Source of the DNA: Quillaja saponaria
Lineage: Eukaryota; Streptophyta; Magnoliopsida; Fabales; Quillajaceae
Direction of reading: 5' to 3'
NCBI GenBank assembly: GCA_029379385.1
Contig: CM055618.1
Coordinates: forward strand, 16,407,071 to 16,471,070
DNA length: 64,000 nucleotides
Shown: positions 46,789 to 59,879 of the stretch, piece after piece
Layout: the number at the start of each line of letters is the position of its first letter
How positions within the stretch are numbered: the stretch's first letter is position 1
Program-made: the position numbers and the translations under genes
Notes under the pieces: model-generated
What the model saw: the letters and a program-made list of their open reading frames with translations, nothing else
Databases searched by the model: none
What the model was told of the DNA's origin: nothing

Positions 46789-49700
46789 ATGGCTGGCAGT
46801 GGTACAGCTAGCAATCCCAATAATCTCAATAGCCCTCGACGACCCAAGTCCGTTCCTTCCCCGTGGAATCAGATTGTCCGCGGGGAATCGGAGGCGGTTG
46901 CTGCTGCTCCTTCATCGCCTTTGGCATCGTCTTCATCGATTCTTGTGCTTGAATCATCATCTTCCCCTCCTCCTTTGTCTTCATCTATCACTACGACCTC
47001 TTCTTTGCCTATGGAGGATTTTGGTTCTGTTGGGGAGAGCTCAGAGAACGGCAATGCAGGTAAGAGACCTGCTTGGAACAAGCCTTCTAATGGGGTTGCC
47101 GCTGAAATTGGACCTGTCATGGGGGCTGTATCTTGGCCAGCTTTATCGGAGTCTACTAGGGCTACCACGAAGACATCTCCAGAATTATCAAAAGGTTTGA
47201 CTGATGGATCATCTGTTTCCGTATTGCAGGTTTGTTCTTCGGAGTTATACTTAGTTTTTCTAATGAGAATGAGTTCAGGATTTCAATTGTTTTTTGTCTT
47301 TGGTTTTTCAAAAATTCCAAGTTTCCATTTAATTATGTTTGCTGTGGTTGAGTTGATTTTTGCAATTCTCTGAACTTGAAATAATGCTAATACAAAAGTG
47401 CTTATTTTGTTAACTCTGTATGTTTTGTGTTTTCGTGCTTGTGTATATATAGATTTATTTTCAGAAAATGGTGCAATTGAACAAAGTCTAGGAAATAGCA
47501 GGAAACTTAAGTGATGAGCTTAGGTGTTGTTATTCAAAATCAGAAGTTTTACTAACTTTGGTGAAAAATAGTTATTTTGGCAATTCCAAATTTTTAGAAA
47601 TCACTTTCTCATGACTGGGTAAAATTTACATTTTTAAAATTTTCCATATTGATGGTGCTGAAAATAATCTTTTGGGAAAACCCCTCTTTAGAAAAAAATA
47701 AAATAAAATAAAAATGCTTAAAAGCAGGTTCCTATCGTTTTTGGAAACATGAAAAAGAAAGTATAAGATCAGCTTGTCTTCTGTCTTTTAGCAAATCAAA
47801 GGGAGGGTTATTACATTGTTTTGTACATTCTAACTACATATCTTAGTATGCGTGGAATATATTTGCACATATACATTTATATTGCTTTAAGTGCAAATTA
47901 TAGGGTCCTGGAAGCACAACTTCCTCTTCACAAAGACAAGATATTGCAAACACTAACCATACAGTACCAGCCCAACAGAGATCAACAAGGCGAAATGGCT
48001 CTAGTGCATCCTCTAACAGTGGCCACCCACATCAATCAGCTCCTCCTGGTCCAATAGCTGCAACTGCTCCGCATAATTCTTCTAAGGAGAACACACAGAG
48101 AAGTGGATTTACTCCTCAGTCTCATAATGCTAGTGATCACACACAGCAGCGCAATTCATTTAGGAATCGCAATGGTGGTCCACATCATCGAGGAGATGGA
48201 TCTCATCATCATAGTTATGGGAGCAGGCGTGAACAGGATCGTGGAAAGCAGGATTGGAATGCTCATCGAAATTTTAATGGAAGAGATTCCCATATGCGGC
48301 CACAAGTTGCCCCAAGAAGACCTCAACCACCTGCTAATTCTACTCCATTTATTCACCCTGCATCTATGCGGCCATTTGGTGCCCCCATGGGATTCCCTGG
48401 TAAGCTGTATTAACATTCATGTTCTGTTCCCATAGTATCTATGTATGTCTGATACCTGTATTCATTAGCAGAACTAGGACCAGTGGTATATGTTGCAGGT
48501 CCATCCCCAGAGTCACTAAGGGGTGTTCCCTTTTTAACACCACTTGTGCCTCCTGTGTTCTTTCCTCCACCAGACCCTCAGTTGCACACTAAGATAGTGA
48601 ATCAGATAGATTATTATTTCAGGTACTGCTTTTTGTTGTTTGTTATTTTTTGGTGACTTTGTGCAGTCTGAATTTTCGTTTTTGTTACTGAAATGGCATT
48701 TTCAACAGTGTTGGAAAGTAACAGTAAAGTGCCTTATACTCGTTCATTGCAGTGATGCGAATTTAATTAAAGATATATACTTGCGGCAGAACATGGATGA
48801 CCAGGGCTGGGTTCCTATTAAATTAATAGCAGGCTTCAACAAAGTGAGTTCCTTGGGTTATTCGGGTGCTTATTGTTTAATAAGATTTGATCTTTTGCCT
48901 TTACTGCCGATTGATAATATTTGTTTCTTTCTTTTGTTCTTTTGAACTAAAATAAATTGATTTTTTTGTGGAGGCTTAAATTGTATCTTAGGATTATTGA
49001 TAATCATTTACTGAGTTGACTGAAAATTTTGAGAATCACTAAACAAGCAGTTGTTACTTGTTATTAGTATAATAATGATTTCTGTTGGTTGCATTTGGAG
49101 TTTTAGATTTTAGTATCTGATTTGTATCAAGTTTCATTTTGATTTCTTATCAAGAAACCATTATCGCTCCGAGTCATTGGTATATTGCCTAAAATGTGAA
49201 GGCAAAGAATCTGCTCTCTAAGATATGAAGATTTAATAATGTAATCTAGAGTGATTGAATGACATGAAATAATACTAGATTTATGTGCAAAAGAGGGTTG
49301 GCAAAGCGAGACAATACTAATTAAAAATTGCTGTTGTGTGTTTAGTTACTCTTTCTTTTGGGACTCAAATTAGGCTGTGGTTTGATCTCTTATTGAAGTA
49401 CTGTAGTAAGAGTCTCTAGAATCAGATACAGACTGCTTGTAATATGCTATAAGAAGGTCTTGTTAAGAATTATGGATGCTAGGAGGATTCAATTTGGTTT
49501 ATGGATGGAGCTTTGGGGGGGGGGGGGGGGGGGGGGGAGTTGATAACTTTATGGGTAAAGGAAAAAAAAAAACTACTAGGATTTCAAGAATGCTAAATTT
49601 TTCGTAAAGAAGTAAATATTATTAGAAAGAGAATATAAAATTATACAACAAAAGGAATGAATCTTCCTCCTTAGTAAAAGGAAGAAGAAATAGAGAGAGA

Positions 49701-51510
49701 AACAAAAAAATACAAGTATATGTGAACAAGCTCAATCCAGCGGAACTTAGACAAAGATAAACCCCTCCATTTCAGAGCTCCAAAGAGAAGCCAAGAAAAC
49801 TATTTTGTTCAAAAGAAGCTTGCAATGCCAAAATATTGGAAATTTGAGCTTTATGCTCCAACCAAAGACACCAAATCATGCAAGCATGGAAATTTCAATT
49901 GTGATCAAAGGGATGGATCCGTCTTAGAAATGGTCTGATTCTTTTGAATAATTTTAATCATGAAAGTTCATTAATCATATGTCACATGTATAAAATTTGT
50001 AGAATTCAACAATAGGTCCAGTCACTTTGAATTTGTGGGTCTTTTTAAGAAACTGTCTTCATAGATTTCTCAAACTTGCATTGTAAACAAGTGAATGTGT
50101 AATTTAACATCAAATTTCAGAAAGATCTTGCTATGGCATGGAACTGTGTAACTTAAATTGTAGTATATAATGATCTGTTCCAAGTAAGGTGAATACTCTC
50201 TCCCTGCTTCATGCTATCAGAAGGATAAGAGACTATCTCTCTGCTGCATTCTTTTTGTTCTATTTAACTGGATCATTAGCAGAGGAGAAGAGGACCTATG
50301 AGATCAAGCCTTAAGACCAACCAGACAGAGTATTGTGATGCCCCTAGGAGCTTTGCAGTCCAATAAGTATTAGCAATGTGGACTTTTCTGAAGGTGCTTG
50401 TTTCTTTTGCTGCAAGTCTGCAGTCCAATAAAAGGAATCTAACTCCCAAGGGATTTCAGTTGCCTAAGCATCTTATCAACCTCCATCCATAGAAATGTGA
50501 GAATCTTCTCAAGGGGCCTTATGGTGGTTTTTGTGGCCCCCCCCCCCCCCCCCCCCCGCCATATAGTCTATCTATGCTCCAAGTAAGGGAAACTGTCTAC
50601 ACTACAGTGGTGTTGTTTATAGCTAATTATGTTCCTTTAATTGTAACTTGTTTTCTTATTCATTTTCACGCCTTCAAAGTTCAAATTCTCCTTCATACAA
50701 TATTGGTTAGGACGAAAGTTGTAGTTAATATAGTGGTGCATTTATTTCAAGGTCATACCAATTGGCTTTAATTTGATTGTTACTTGTTTATTACCAAGTT
50801 GATTGTGCTTGGACTATGACTGTGAATGAATGTTTTGCTGTCTTGTTAATTGATTACCATCACAAATTATGAAATGTTTCATCATGCATCCCTTGTCTTT
50901 CATTACTTTCAGGTTATGCATTTGACTGATAACATCCAGCTTATATTGGATGCTGTGCGATCTTCATCTGTCATGGAAGTGCAGGTACTGTTCTGTTGCT
51001 TTTTTGGGGTCATATGTAGAATAACTTCTAGAATTTAGAACCTGCTTTACCGACATTAATTCATCACCATATCTTCCCACAATTCCGAAGGGCATAATAT
51101 CCCCAAAAAAATTGAGTTGAGTTTAATATCATTCTATTACATTTGAAGTCTTTCATCTGTCTATGTTATGTACCCTTTGTCTGGTATTATAGGGTGACAA
51201 AGTAAGGAGACAAAATGAGTGGAGGAGGTGGATTATGCCTGCTTCTGTTCAGTTTCCTAATGCTACGGGCTCTCAAAGCCTTGGAAAGTCCAGTTCTGAG
51301 AAGCTGGCCAGGCAGGTCCAAAGTATTTCACTGGATAAGACTACCAACAGCAGCAGCGCAGGAGGTGGTCTAGTGGATCTTCCAGCTGAAGCACAGAATA
51401 GATCTTCATTTGAGGATTTGAATGGCCAGGTGCAGCTGTCTGGTGTAGGGGGAACCAGTCAAGTTGGAATTCTGGGGGGTTCGGATCATTCTAATTCAGC
51501 TAGAAATTAG
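46789..51510 (+). CDS. LARP1C: La-related protein 1 (LARP1b/c type)
   Basis: Six exons join in frame: 46789-47229, 47904-48399, 48472-48622, 48753-48843, 50913-50984 and 51193-51510, giving 522 residues, essentially the length of Arabidopsis LARP1c. The ATG at 46789 gives MAGSGTASNPNNLNSPRRPK; upstream frame has no ATG. The N-terminal half is low-complexity, with Ser/Pro runs and an Arg/Gly/His-rich segment (RNGGPHHRGDG). The La motif spans about residues 348-425: QIDYYFSDANLIKD, DDQGWVPIKLIAGF and LILDAVRSS. No DM15 repeats are seen, consistent with the LARP1b/c branch rather than LARP1a. The family binds RNA and regulates mRNA stability and translation in the cytoplasm; LARP1c has been linked to leaf senescence. 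Intron 4 is about 2.1 kb. Confidence 0.93.
48844..50912. other. Large LARP1 intron 4 with homopolymer runs
   Basis: This intron of about 2.07 kb contains a 23-base G run (49515-49537) and a 21-base C run (50537-50557) about 1 kb apart. The minus strand between about 49700 and 49890 reads like the tail of a plant LINE reverse transcriptase (ACMIWCLWLEHKAQ), with no complete element. Confidence 0.6.
49700..49890 (-). mobile_element. Possible LINE reverse-transcriptase remnant in LARP1 intron 4
   Basis: The minus strand gives a short open stretch containing ACMIWCLWLEHKAQISNI, which resembles the zf-RVT/C-terminal W-LWxERN region of plant LINE polyproteins. No RT catalytic box, poly(A) tail or target duplication was identified. 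The call rests on motif resemblance alone. Confidence 0.3.
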
Positions 51511-53056
51511 ACTGTGGAAGACATGCTCTTCGCACAGTTCTTTTGAGAAGAGTTATCAGAGGAAGCTGGTGTTTGATGAGAATGATTTTGCAATACGCGA
51601 AGATAATGGTTTTACATATGGTACATGAAAAGTGATTTCTAATCAGGCAAATAGAAACTCTTAATTGAAAAAGGGGAAGAAAACACCTATTTAAAAACAG
51701 AAAAACTAAATGGTTGTTTTGTTGTTTCTTTTTCATAAGGGAGCTTAACAACATAAGTATGGGATTTATGTGGTTTTTATGGGGATGTAATGTTTTTACC
51801 CTTCATGGTGGGATGGATATTGCTCTGATCTGGGGAATTTTGGCTTTGCTTCCCTTAGTGCCCCTAAGCTGCTTTTTAAATCTTTGGGGTCAGCTGACCT
51901 TCAGTTTTGGAGGTTGTTATATGATTATGTGGTTGTTGGAATGGAAGTACTTTGCCGTTCACAAGCCATTCTGAGGGGAAAGAGAAAGATGGCTTCTCTT
52001 CTGGTTGCTGCAGCTTGTGAACAACTGCTCTTGGAATGATAGCATGATATCCATGTTTAGATAATTTCGATTCCATATGATAATTAGACTGACATTGAAT
52101 GATTATACATTTTGTCCTTCTCTTTTCCCATTCAAACCCGTCAAAGATTTTTTTTTTTTAACGTATAAGTGTCCCCATGTGGGCCACAAGACCTTGAATA
52201 GCTGAATGTGGTTGGATTCATGCCAATTGAAACTTTGTAGAGGTCATTTGAACTTCTATGCGTTGGATTTTCTTTCATTTACATTTGAGTTTTGATTATA
52301 ACTTATTTTGTAGACTGCCATAAAAGAATGCTTATTATTTGAAAAGGTTTTATGGTTTGTAAGAATACCATGTAAGAATGCCCTGTATATCGGCTTTAGA
52401 TGTTGCAAAATGGCTATCATTTGGCAGGGCCTATCCAAACTTAACAAAGCAAAATGGAAGCAATGCTCACTGCCTTAGATCTGAGAAGGCTTTATGGTAA
52501 AGTCGGGTGCCAATTAAGGCCACAACCCTATAGGCTGCTAGGGATGAATTTCTGAACTTTTAGAATCCAAGAGGGTTTTATAGCCGAAACAGTTGCCAAT
52601 TAAGTCCACAAGCTTACCAGCTTTTCCACAAGAAGTTAGCTGACCCTAAGCTGAGATACACACATGGCTAAGTAGGTGCTGGAAAGCCATTATTGAAATA
52701 ACCCAGGTAATATCTTTCCTGAATCAGGCTCTGGTTCTTGTTTTTTGGTATGCTAACCTTAATAATTATTTTGGGTTAAGAAGGAAAGCTGGTCAATTGT
52801 CTTGAAGCGAAAAGATATAAGAAATAAACCAATAGTCATTTAAGATGCAGACAAGAATGATAAAGTTCCTAGATTTGACTACTAGACTAATACCTTAAAT
52901 AGGGTCACTTTTGTTCCCGGCCCAGATTCATTGGAAATCTGCCCCTTAGTTGTGAGCTGGGAAGTATGATGCCTTTATTTTGTCCCTAAATTGCTAAATT
53001 TTGAGCATTCTTTTTTCAATACGTGTCCTGGGACTTATCGCATGTATGTGATTATG
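51511..53056. other. Intergenic between LARP1 and the MULE
   Basis: The LARP1 3' UTR takes up the first few hundred bases. The remainder has no coding, RNA or repeat signature I can name. Confidence 0.5.
53047..53056. repeat. Probable MULE target-site duplication, left
   Basis: TGTGATTATG directly precedes the element's left end. The matching right flank is TGTGTCTATG (62631-62640), with 8 of 10 positions identical. MULEs make 9-11 base duplications, so this is consistent with an old insertion. Confidence 0.5.
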
Positions 53057-53400
53057 GGACTTTAGGACAGAAGAATTTAAGTCTCAAAATTTTTAGACAG
53101 AATGGTAAATTTTTAATTTTAATAGTCAAAATAGGGCAAATGATGAAACTATATTTTCAAAACACTGTTTCTGGGTCCAACCTGGCGTGCCAGGTCACTA
53201 CATTGCCCAGATCACGCACTCGCACATGGGGCGCGAGTGGCAAATGAAATCGACTTTTGAAAAGTCGGTTTCATCCGACTATTTTCTCCTCGCCGAACCC
53301 GCGTGAAGGACAAAATTTGCAGGCTACCCTGCAGTGCTGTAGGGTAGCCTGCATCGCTAGGCAGCCTTGCTGCCTAGCACGTCCCAGGCTCCCCCCTCCC
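53057..53400 (+). repeat. MULE left terminal inverted repeat
   Basis: This pairs with about 62205-62630 in inverted orientation over roughly 350-400 bases. Shared blocks include GTTTCTGGGTCC, CACTACATTGCCCAGATCA and the CTAGGCAGCC hairpin. It contains several short palindromes, including arms of about 13 bases at 53246-53272. Outside the G/C-rich core it ends in a C/T-rich stretch. Confidence 0.8.
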
Positions 53401-53459
53401 CCTCCCCTTGTCAATAATTCCCTCTCCCTCCCCCCTCAATAATTCCCTCTCCCTTCCCC

Positions 53460-54900
53460 ATTAATATATTAATAAATAAATTAATTACATTAAAACATAC
53501 AAATCCTTGAAATTTTTTTTTTCATGAGTTTTGTAAAAATTTTGATAATTTTTAATTTTTATTATATGATATTTTTAATTTAAAAATATATAGTAATTTT
53601 TTAATTTATAGTATATAATATTTTATAAATTTAAAGTAAATGATAATTTTAAAATTTTAGAATTTAAGATTTTTGAAATTTTTTAAATTTTATCATAAAT
53701 ATTTTTAAAATTCATGATATCTTTTAAATACAAAGTATATGTTAATTTATATATTTATAGTTTATGATATATTTAAATTTTAAAATGTATGATAAATTTT
53801 AAAGTGTATAATAATTATCAAACTTGCACCTTCAAAATGCTTTAAAATATTATAAAATTTCCTTATTATATTGTTAATGAACTCACAATATTTTTATAGA
53901 TTAACTATAGACTACTAATAATAATAAATGATTCAAATTACTAATTAATTCAAACATCACAATTAATTCAAATTAAAACTATCCAAATTACTAATTAATT
54001 CAAACAACACAAATTTTATCAAAATAAATTAGTCACAAATTTTAAAATAAAATTACTATTTCTTTCAAAATAATAAAATCACTTTTTTCATAGGTATATT
54101 ACTTACCATAATTATTATGAATTAAATAATTTTTAATTTCGTAATAAATATATTAATTAATTTAAATCCATCAAAATTAATAACTAATTTTAAACTATCA
54201 AAATTACTAATCAATTCAAACATCACAATTAATTCAAATGAAAACTATCCAAATTACTAATTAATTCAAACAACACAAATTTATTAATTATAATGTATAT
54301 TTTAAATTAATAAAATTAAAATATTATGGTTTCATATTTAACTTAATTATAAAAATTATTTTTGCTTATTATGAATTAAATAAATAATAAAAAAAATTAT
54401 TACATATTAAAACATTAAAATACTATCTATAAATAAATTATCCCCAAACATACAAAACCAAAAATTTGAAAATTCTAGCCATGCAGTGTTGCAGGAGGCT
54501 AGCCTGCAACGCTGCAGCCTACCAAGCAGGGCTGACAGGCCTGAAACAAGCTTTTGAAATTTTTTAAATTTTATCATAAATATTTTTTTAAAATTCAAGA
54601 TATCTTTTAAATATAAAGTATATGTTAATTTATATATTTATAGTTTATGATATATTTAAATTTTAAAATATATAATAAATTTTAAAGTGTATAATAATTA
54701 TATGGAATTAAAAATATATGATAAATTTTAAATTTCTAGTATATGACAGTTTTAAAATTTTTAAATTTGGTATTTTTAGAATTTAAGATTTTTGTTAATT
54801 TTTTAATTATATAGTGTCTCATAAATTTTTTTATTATAGTTTATGATATTTTAAAATGTTAAAATTCATGATATTGTAAATTTTGGCAGACCCCTACTTG
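53460..54900. repeat. MULE A/T-rich subterminal region, left
   Basis: The DNA is very A/T-rich with internal repeats. About 53720-53820 recurs at 54600-54700. The block from 53817 onward is repeated in direct orientation from about 59885 on the other side of the genes. A short G/C-rich island resembling TIR sequence (54475-54545) is embedded. There is no coding capacity. Confidence 0.7.
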
Positions 54901-55036
54901 TTTATTCAGAAGTAAATTCTAATTTACAAGTATAACTAAATTAAAACATAAACCAGGAAGACTCTTCCCATTACAAGTAACAAACACAAAAATTAAAAAT
55001 TAAAAAACTTATATAAGGATTTCGGGAAATACTAGT

Positions 55037-57119
55037 TTACAAAAAATGACCCCCTGTACCACATGGGCGTTGTCTTCTCCTCCTTGCCGGGTTTCGCCTA
55101 GGTAGTACATCAGCCCTGTCACCAAGATCTTCTGAGGGAGGTATGTCATCAGCACCGCTAAATCCTTCCTCAGCTTGCACACCTGAACCCATACCCGGGT
55201 CATATGATGCAGGTGTATTACCATACTGAAAGTATGGCACCTGCGGTATGGGAGAGTTAAAAACATCGCTTGATTGCTGTGCAAAGTCGGGCATAAGCTA
55301 ATGATACATATTTGAACTACTGGCCATATAAGGAGGTGGAAACATATGTGCTGGAGATGGAATATACACATTTGATAGTCGGACATCAGCATCAACATGT
55401 CCATAAGAAACCGACGGTCCAGGGACATCAGTTCTACTGCGTCTGCGACGTTGTGATGACAATGATGATGATGTTGTCGAATGAGTAAAATGGGAAGGAG
55501 CTGGATCAACATGGATAAGACCAACTCGTGTAAGATATCTCCTACTGATACGTCTATACCACTCATTGTACTCGGTTGTATGAGCAGCATGACCATGTGC
55601 AACTCCCAAAACATCACCTATCTGGACCAGATTGTATCTCATGCCCCAAATGGCTATGTGGTTAGCATGTAGCCAAAGTTAGTCTGTGACGCCCCGTCCC
55701 CGAAGATCAAATTTGTGCAAGGTTTGATCGACCTCAATGTCAGTAGGGTTTTCTGGTATAGGTTGCTGATATCCAAACTTATGCATTACCCTATCCACTT
55801 TTTGATACTCAACAATATGAAAACATATTAAGGGTACTTTAGCACCCCAAATATGCTGGTCTCGATAACAATAGTCTGGTATCAGGTGTCTCACCTCATC
55901 ATCAATGTAGAATAATGATATGAACTGCAATCCAAAAACTGTGTCAATGTTTTAATAAATAAAACATTGAAACATGAATATGTTAAATGATACATAGATA
56001 TAAGATACACTTGTAATTACCTGGTCTGCTGACATCCTGTCCAGCATCTCCCTATACCAAGACACCACATTATGGCCGATTTGAATTACTTTGAACTTTA
56101 CTCTCCACCTGCAATGTATTAAAAATGTCAATTACAAGTCTTTTACGTACCACACATTATAAGCAAATGCATAAAACTAATAATTTTACAAACCTTGCGC
56201 CTAAAGGACAAAGATTATCCCACAGAATATCTGTCTTCCTCCTCGGTGCGAGAAAGGGTAGTCGCTCCCATGCCCATACCTGGAGTAATATCAAAGGTCC
56301 AGCAATTTCAGAAGCATCAAGGTGAGTGGCATGACACATCTCCCTGTACAACCATGCCAGGGAGGCACTCTCCCAGCTGTACTGTCCTGCGACATATAGG
56401 TTTTTCAGCAGAGATAAGAAACATATGTGCACATGTGTACTCGTCTTACTGGTGAATAACAATCCACCCATCAGCTGTAATATATAAGCTTGTGCATATC
56501 TCTGCGCTGTAATGTCATCACCATCAGGTGGGAAATTCTGAAATGTCAATCCTAACCAGCTCATTTTTAATGTGTTACTCTTAACAGCTATAGCAGGGGG
56601 CACAACTCCCAATAATTGCTCGCACTCAGTTGCGACGTTAGCATTAACTAGGCCAGAGACAGGCTCACCGTCAACAGGTAAACCGAACAGAATACTAACA
56701 TCCTGTAGTGTAATGGTGGCCTCACCGTGCAGCAAATGAAATGTGTGAGTCTCCGGCTTCCATCGCTCGACTAAAGCTGTCACAAGGTGCCAATCAAGCG
56801 AAATAAACCCTACCCTGATCACACCGCCAAAACCTGCCATGGTCATGTACTCCAATACACGAGGATTAATATTATTAATATTATTAAGAATATCCCAGCC
56901 GAGCACCGCCTCCTTCCGACGGCATCTCAGGACATAGGCCTCGCTCTAAAATTTTAAAAACATATTAGTAAGAACATTTTCGCTAATAAAATGAAATTGA
57001 AAAATTAAAGGTAAATCGATTTTTTATTTACATACCTCATGATCTGCGAAAACTCTAACGGATCGATGGCTATCGTGTAGTCTAAGGACTGAAACATCTA
57101 CTGGGGCAACGGGATCCAT
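55037..57119 (-). pseudogene. Plant mobile domain (PMD, MAIN-like) gene carried by the MULE
   Basis: Four exons on the minus strand join in frame: 57119-57036, 56945-56194, 56108-56021 and 55924-55037 (604 codons). Exon 2 has the PMD signature: a leading GFISLDWHLVTALVERWKPE, then FHLLHGEATITLQDVSILFG, GEPVSGL and a WAWERLPFLAP segment. This is the domain of MAIN, MAIL1-3 and many plant transposon proteins. Exon 4 contains WYRRISRRYL followed by a Ser/Arg-rich tail. Two in-frame stops interrupt exon 4, TAA at 55679-55681 and TAG at 55298-55300, without loss of frame. Host MAIN/MAIL1 act in silencing with PP7L; the role of the transposon-borne form is unknown. Confidence 0.8.
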
Positions 57120-57415
57120 GAATCTGCATAACAAAAGACAAATCAAATATAATGTTAATATGCATACACAACAATAATGTTACGATTTAATGTAATGGGG
57201 AAAGATTTAGATAAAATGGAAAATCCTTGAAAAATTCTTAATAATATTATAATAATACAAGACAATAATGTTTATTAATTTCAAAATTATTTTACATGAC
57301 ATGTGGGGGACATAATGCCTAATATCTACATAATAAAAAACTAGAAACAAATACATAAATAGAAAAACTCTTACATTTACATTAAAGTAAACAATGCGAT
57401 AATGAAAATTGTCTT

Positions 57416-59865
57416 TTAAGATCGTGTAATGTTAGGACAATTTTTACGATTGTGTCCCTCCTGCCTACATAAACCACACCTATTTTGCCTCGAGGACTTT
57501 GTAATGTCCATCTCATTATGAATTCGATGTGTTTTCGGCCTACCCTTCTTTCGCAATTTGGACATGTCGGGAACCACATGGGGGAACTGGAATTCTGGCC
57601 AATAGTCATCGTGCATCACTGGGTTGAATTGTAGAGTGTATACAAGCTCCTGATTTCTCAGTTTATACCACTCCCCAATAAATTCGTTATAGTTTAGATG
57701 CATGCTTGCACAAGCTGCTATAACATGTGAGCATGGGAGAATGTATTGCCCAAGCTGCTCATAGTATGCTGGTTGCCGCCTTTTCGGGCTTGCCATCCAC
57801 GAAATTGAGTCTTTATTTCAATGATCCCCAAACCGGTATGAAACTGTCTCAACTCGTGTCCACCTGCTCTCTCTGCCCAATTTTGGATTTTTTCTATATT
57901 GTTGGTTGTGTATTGATTGCCAGTATTTAGCTGAGCATTAATGTACGACCGATGTTCCACGAAATATTTAACACACCGGTAAAATGTCAACCGCACCAGT
58001 GCAGTGATTGGGACTTGTCGCGCTCCCTTCAAGACATTGTTCATGCACTCTCCCAAGTTCGTAGTCATGAAGTCAAAGCGGTGACCTCCGTCATGTGCCA
58101 ATGCCCACTGCTCCAAAGGAATTCTACCAATCCATGCAGCATACTCAGAGTCCAAGCGAACAAACTTCTCGAAATATTTATCGAATTTGGGTTTTTGAGT
58201 TTGACTCGCAGTGTGGATGAGGAGGTTCTTTGCTTTCATATTCTTGTGGGTCTTATGAAAGTTGCTTGCAATATGCCTAATACAAAAACGGTGATAACCA
58301 TAAGACTCAGTCCAGCCATTCTGAGGATCTGAAGCAGCAGCAATTATCCCGGCATGACGATCAGATATTAAGCAAATACCCACTCGTTGCGTTACATGCA
58401 TGCGAATCAAACTTAAAAATCATCCCCAACTATCTGTGTTCTCCTCCTCAATAACTGCAAATGCAACTGGAACTAATCTATTGTTACCATCAACACCAGT
58501 TGCAACCAACAATTTTCCCGTGTACTTTCCACATAGGAATGTGCCATCAATCTGAAGAACTGGTCTACAATGATGGAAGGCCTCGATAAATGGCCCAAAA
58601 GCCCAGAATACTCGTTGGAAAATAACTTGTCCAGGTTTATTAGTTGGGTTCACTTTCCATTCGAACTGCGTGCCGGGATTGGTGACACGAAGTGCATTTA
58701 AATATCTAGGAAGCTCATTGTAGGATTCCTCCCAATTACCAAACACAAGATTTATTGCTTTCTTCTTCGCTTTGAATATTTTGCTCAAACTTGGACTATA
58801 ATGGAAATGATCTTTTATCATTGTAAGCAACACAGCTCTTGGTGTAGTTGGGTCTTCATTGATAGTATTTTTGATATATTCAGCAATGATCCCCTTGTCC
58901 AGATTATAATGATCTTGAGTCATTCCGCTGTAAACACAGCTGTGAGCGACATCCAATTTCGTAATCTGAAACTTTTCAAATCTTTTACTAAAGTGTCCTC
59001 GCAACCTCCACTTGCATCCCTGTTTGTGGAGCTTGCACCTGATATCCCATGTGTCCTTTTTGGACTCAACGACTATGAAAGTCACGTGGTTCATAATGTG
59101 CCAGTATTTAATAGTATTTTTTAACTCGGCCTTCGTGCTGAACAACATGCCATTGTAAAATTCATTATGCAACTCTCATTGTGCATTTGGAACAATAACA
59201 GGGTTTACTGCACGTGCCCTGGCAATGTTCACGTCCGTGTAAAAGGGATTCGGGACATATTCGGCAAATAAATATTCTTCAGGAGCCTCGATAATATCAT
59301 TATCATCCACTTCAATGTTAAAATGAGGATCAACGTTCAAATCAGGGATATCTTGTCCATCACCAATATCTTCGCCAGGCGCTTCTGAGTAATTCATCGG
59401 TGAATGCGGCTTAAGAGATGCTGATGCTTCTCCTTCAACATGAGAACTGAGCTGATCGTATTGCCGCCTACTAGTGGGGGATTCCATGAATATGTTTTCA
59501 TTCGAGGCAAGTGTGTCGTGACTCTGAACACAAGACAGAGACTCATCATGAAGTGCGTGCCTATGTAAATAAATCTCTAAAATAAATCCAGGGCCTGGCG
59601 CACTGGCATGCTGTAACATGCTGTACAAGTCCTCATCATCAGCTACTGCAACTGGACTATAGTGGGTTGAATTATTTATAGTACTTGGACATAGACAAAT
59701 TATAGTCAGGTACTCTCTTCTTCTATCAACCTTTAAGGACTTGCATAAACGAACATGAAACTCTGCATACTTGATACGCTTGGGTACACGAATGCACTTA
59801 ACGGGACCTGAATCGTATTCAAGCCCGTTCGAACCAGTACGCATCTCACCATTAATGTAACACAT
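57416..59865 (-). pseudogene. MuDR-type transposase, three disruptions
   Basis: The minus-strand frame starts at ATG 59865 (MCYINGEMRTGSNG). It has an N-terminal PB1-like region, an acidic linker, the MuDR DNA-binding domain with C-x-WRLRGHFSKR (around 59030), and the MULE core with VLQIDGTFLCGKYTG (first catalytic Asp) and LISDRHAGI. It ends with a SWIM-like half (LPCSHVIAACA) and a CCHC knuckle (CGLCRQEGHNRKNC). TGA codons at 59176-59178 and 58420-58422 interrupt one continuous frame; the second follows SWG where Trp is usual. Between about 57718 and 57796 the frame shifts, and the first half of the SWIM finger (CxC) is not seen. It cut and pasted the element when intact. Confidence 0.88.
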
Positions 59866-59879
59866 AATTCCAATTTATT

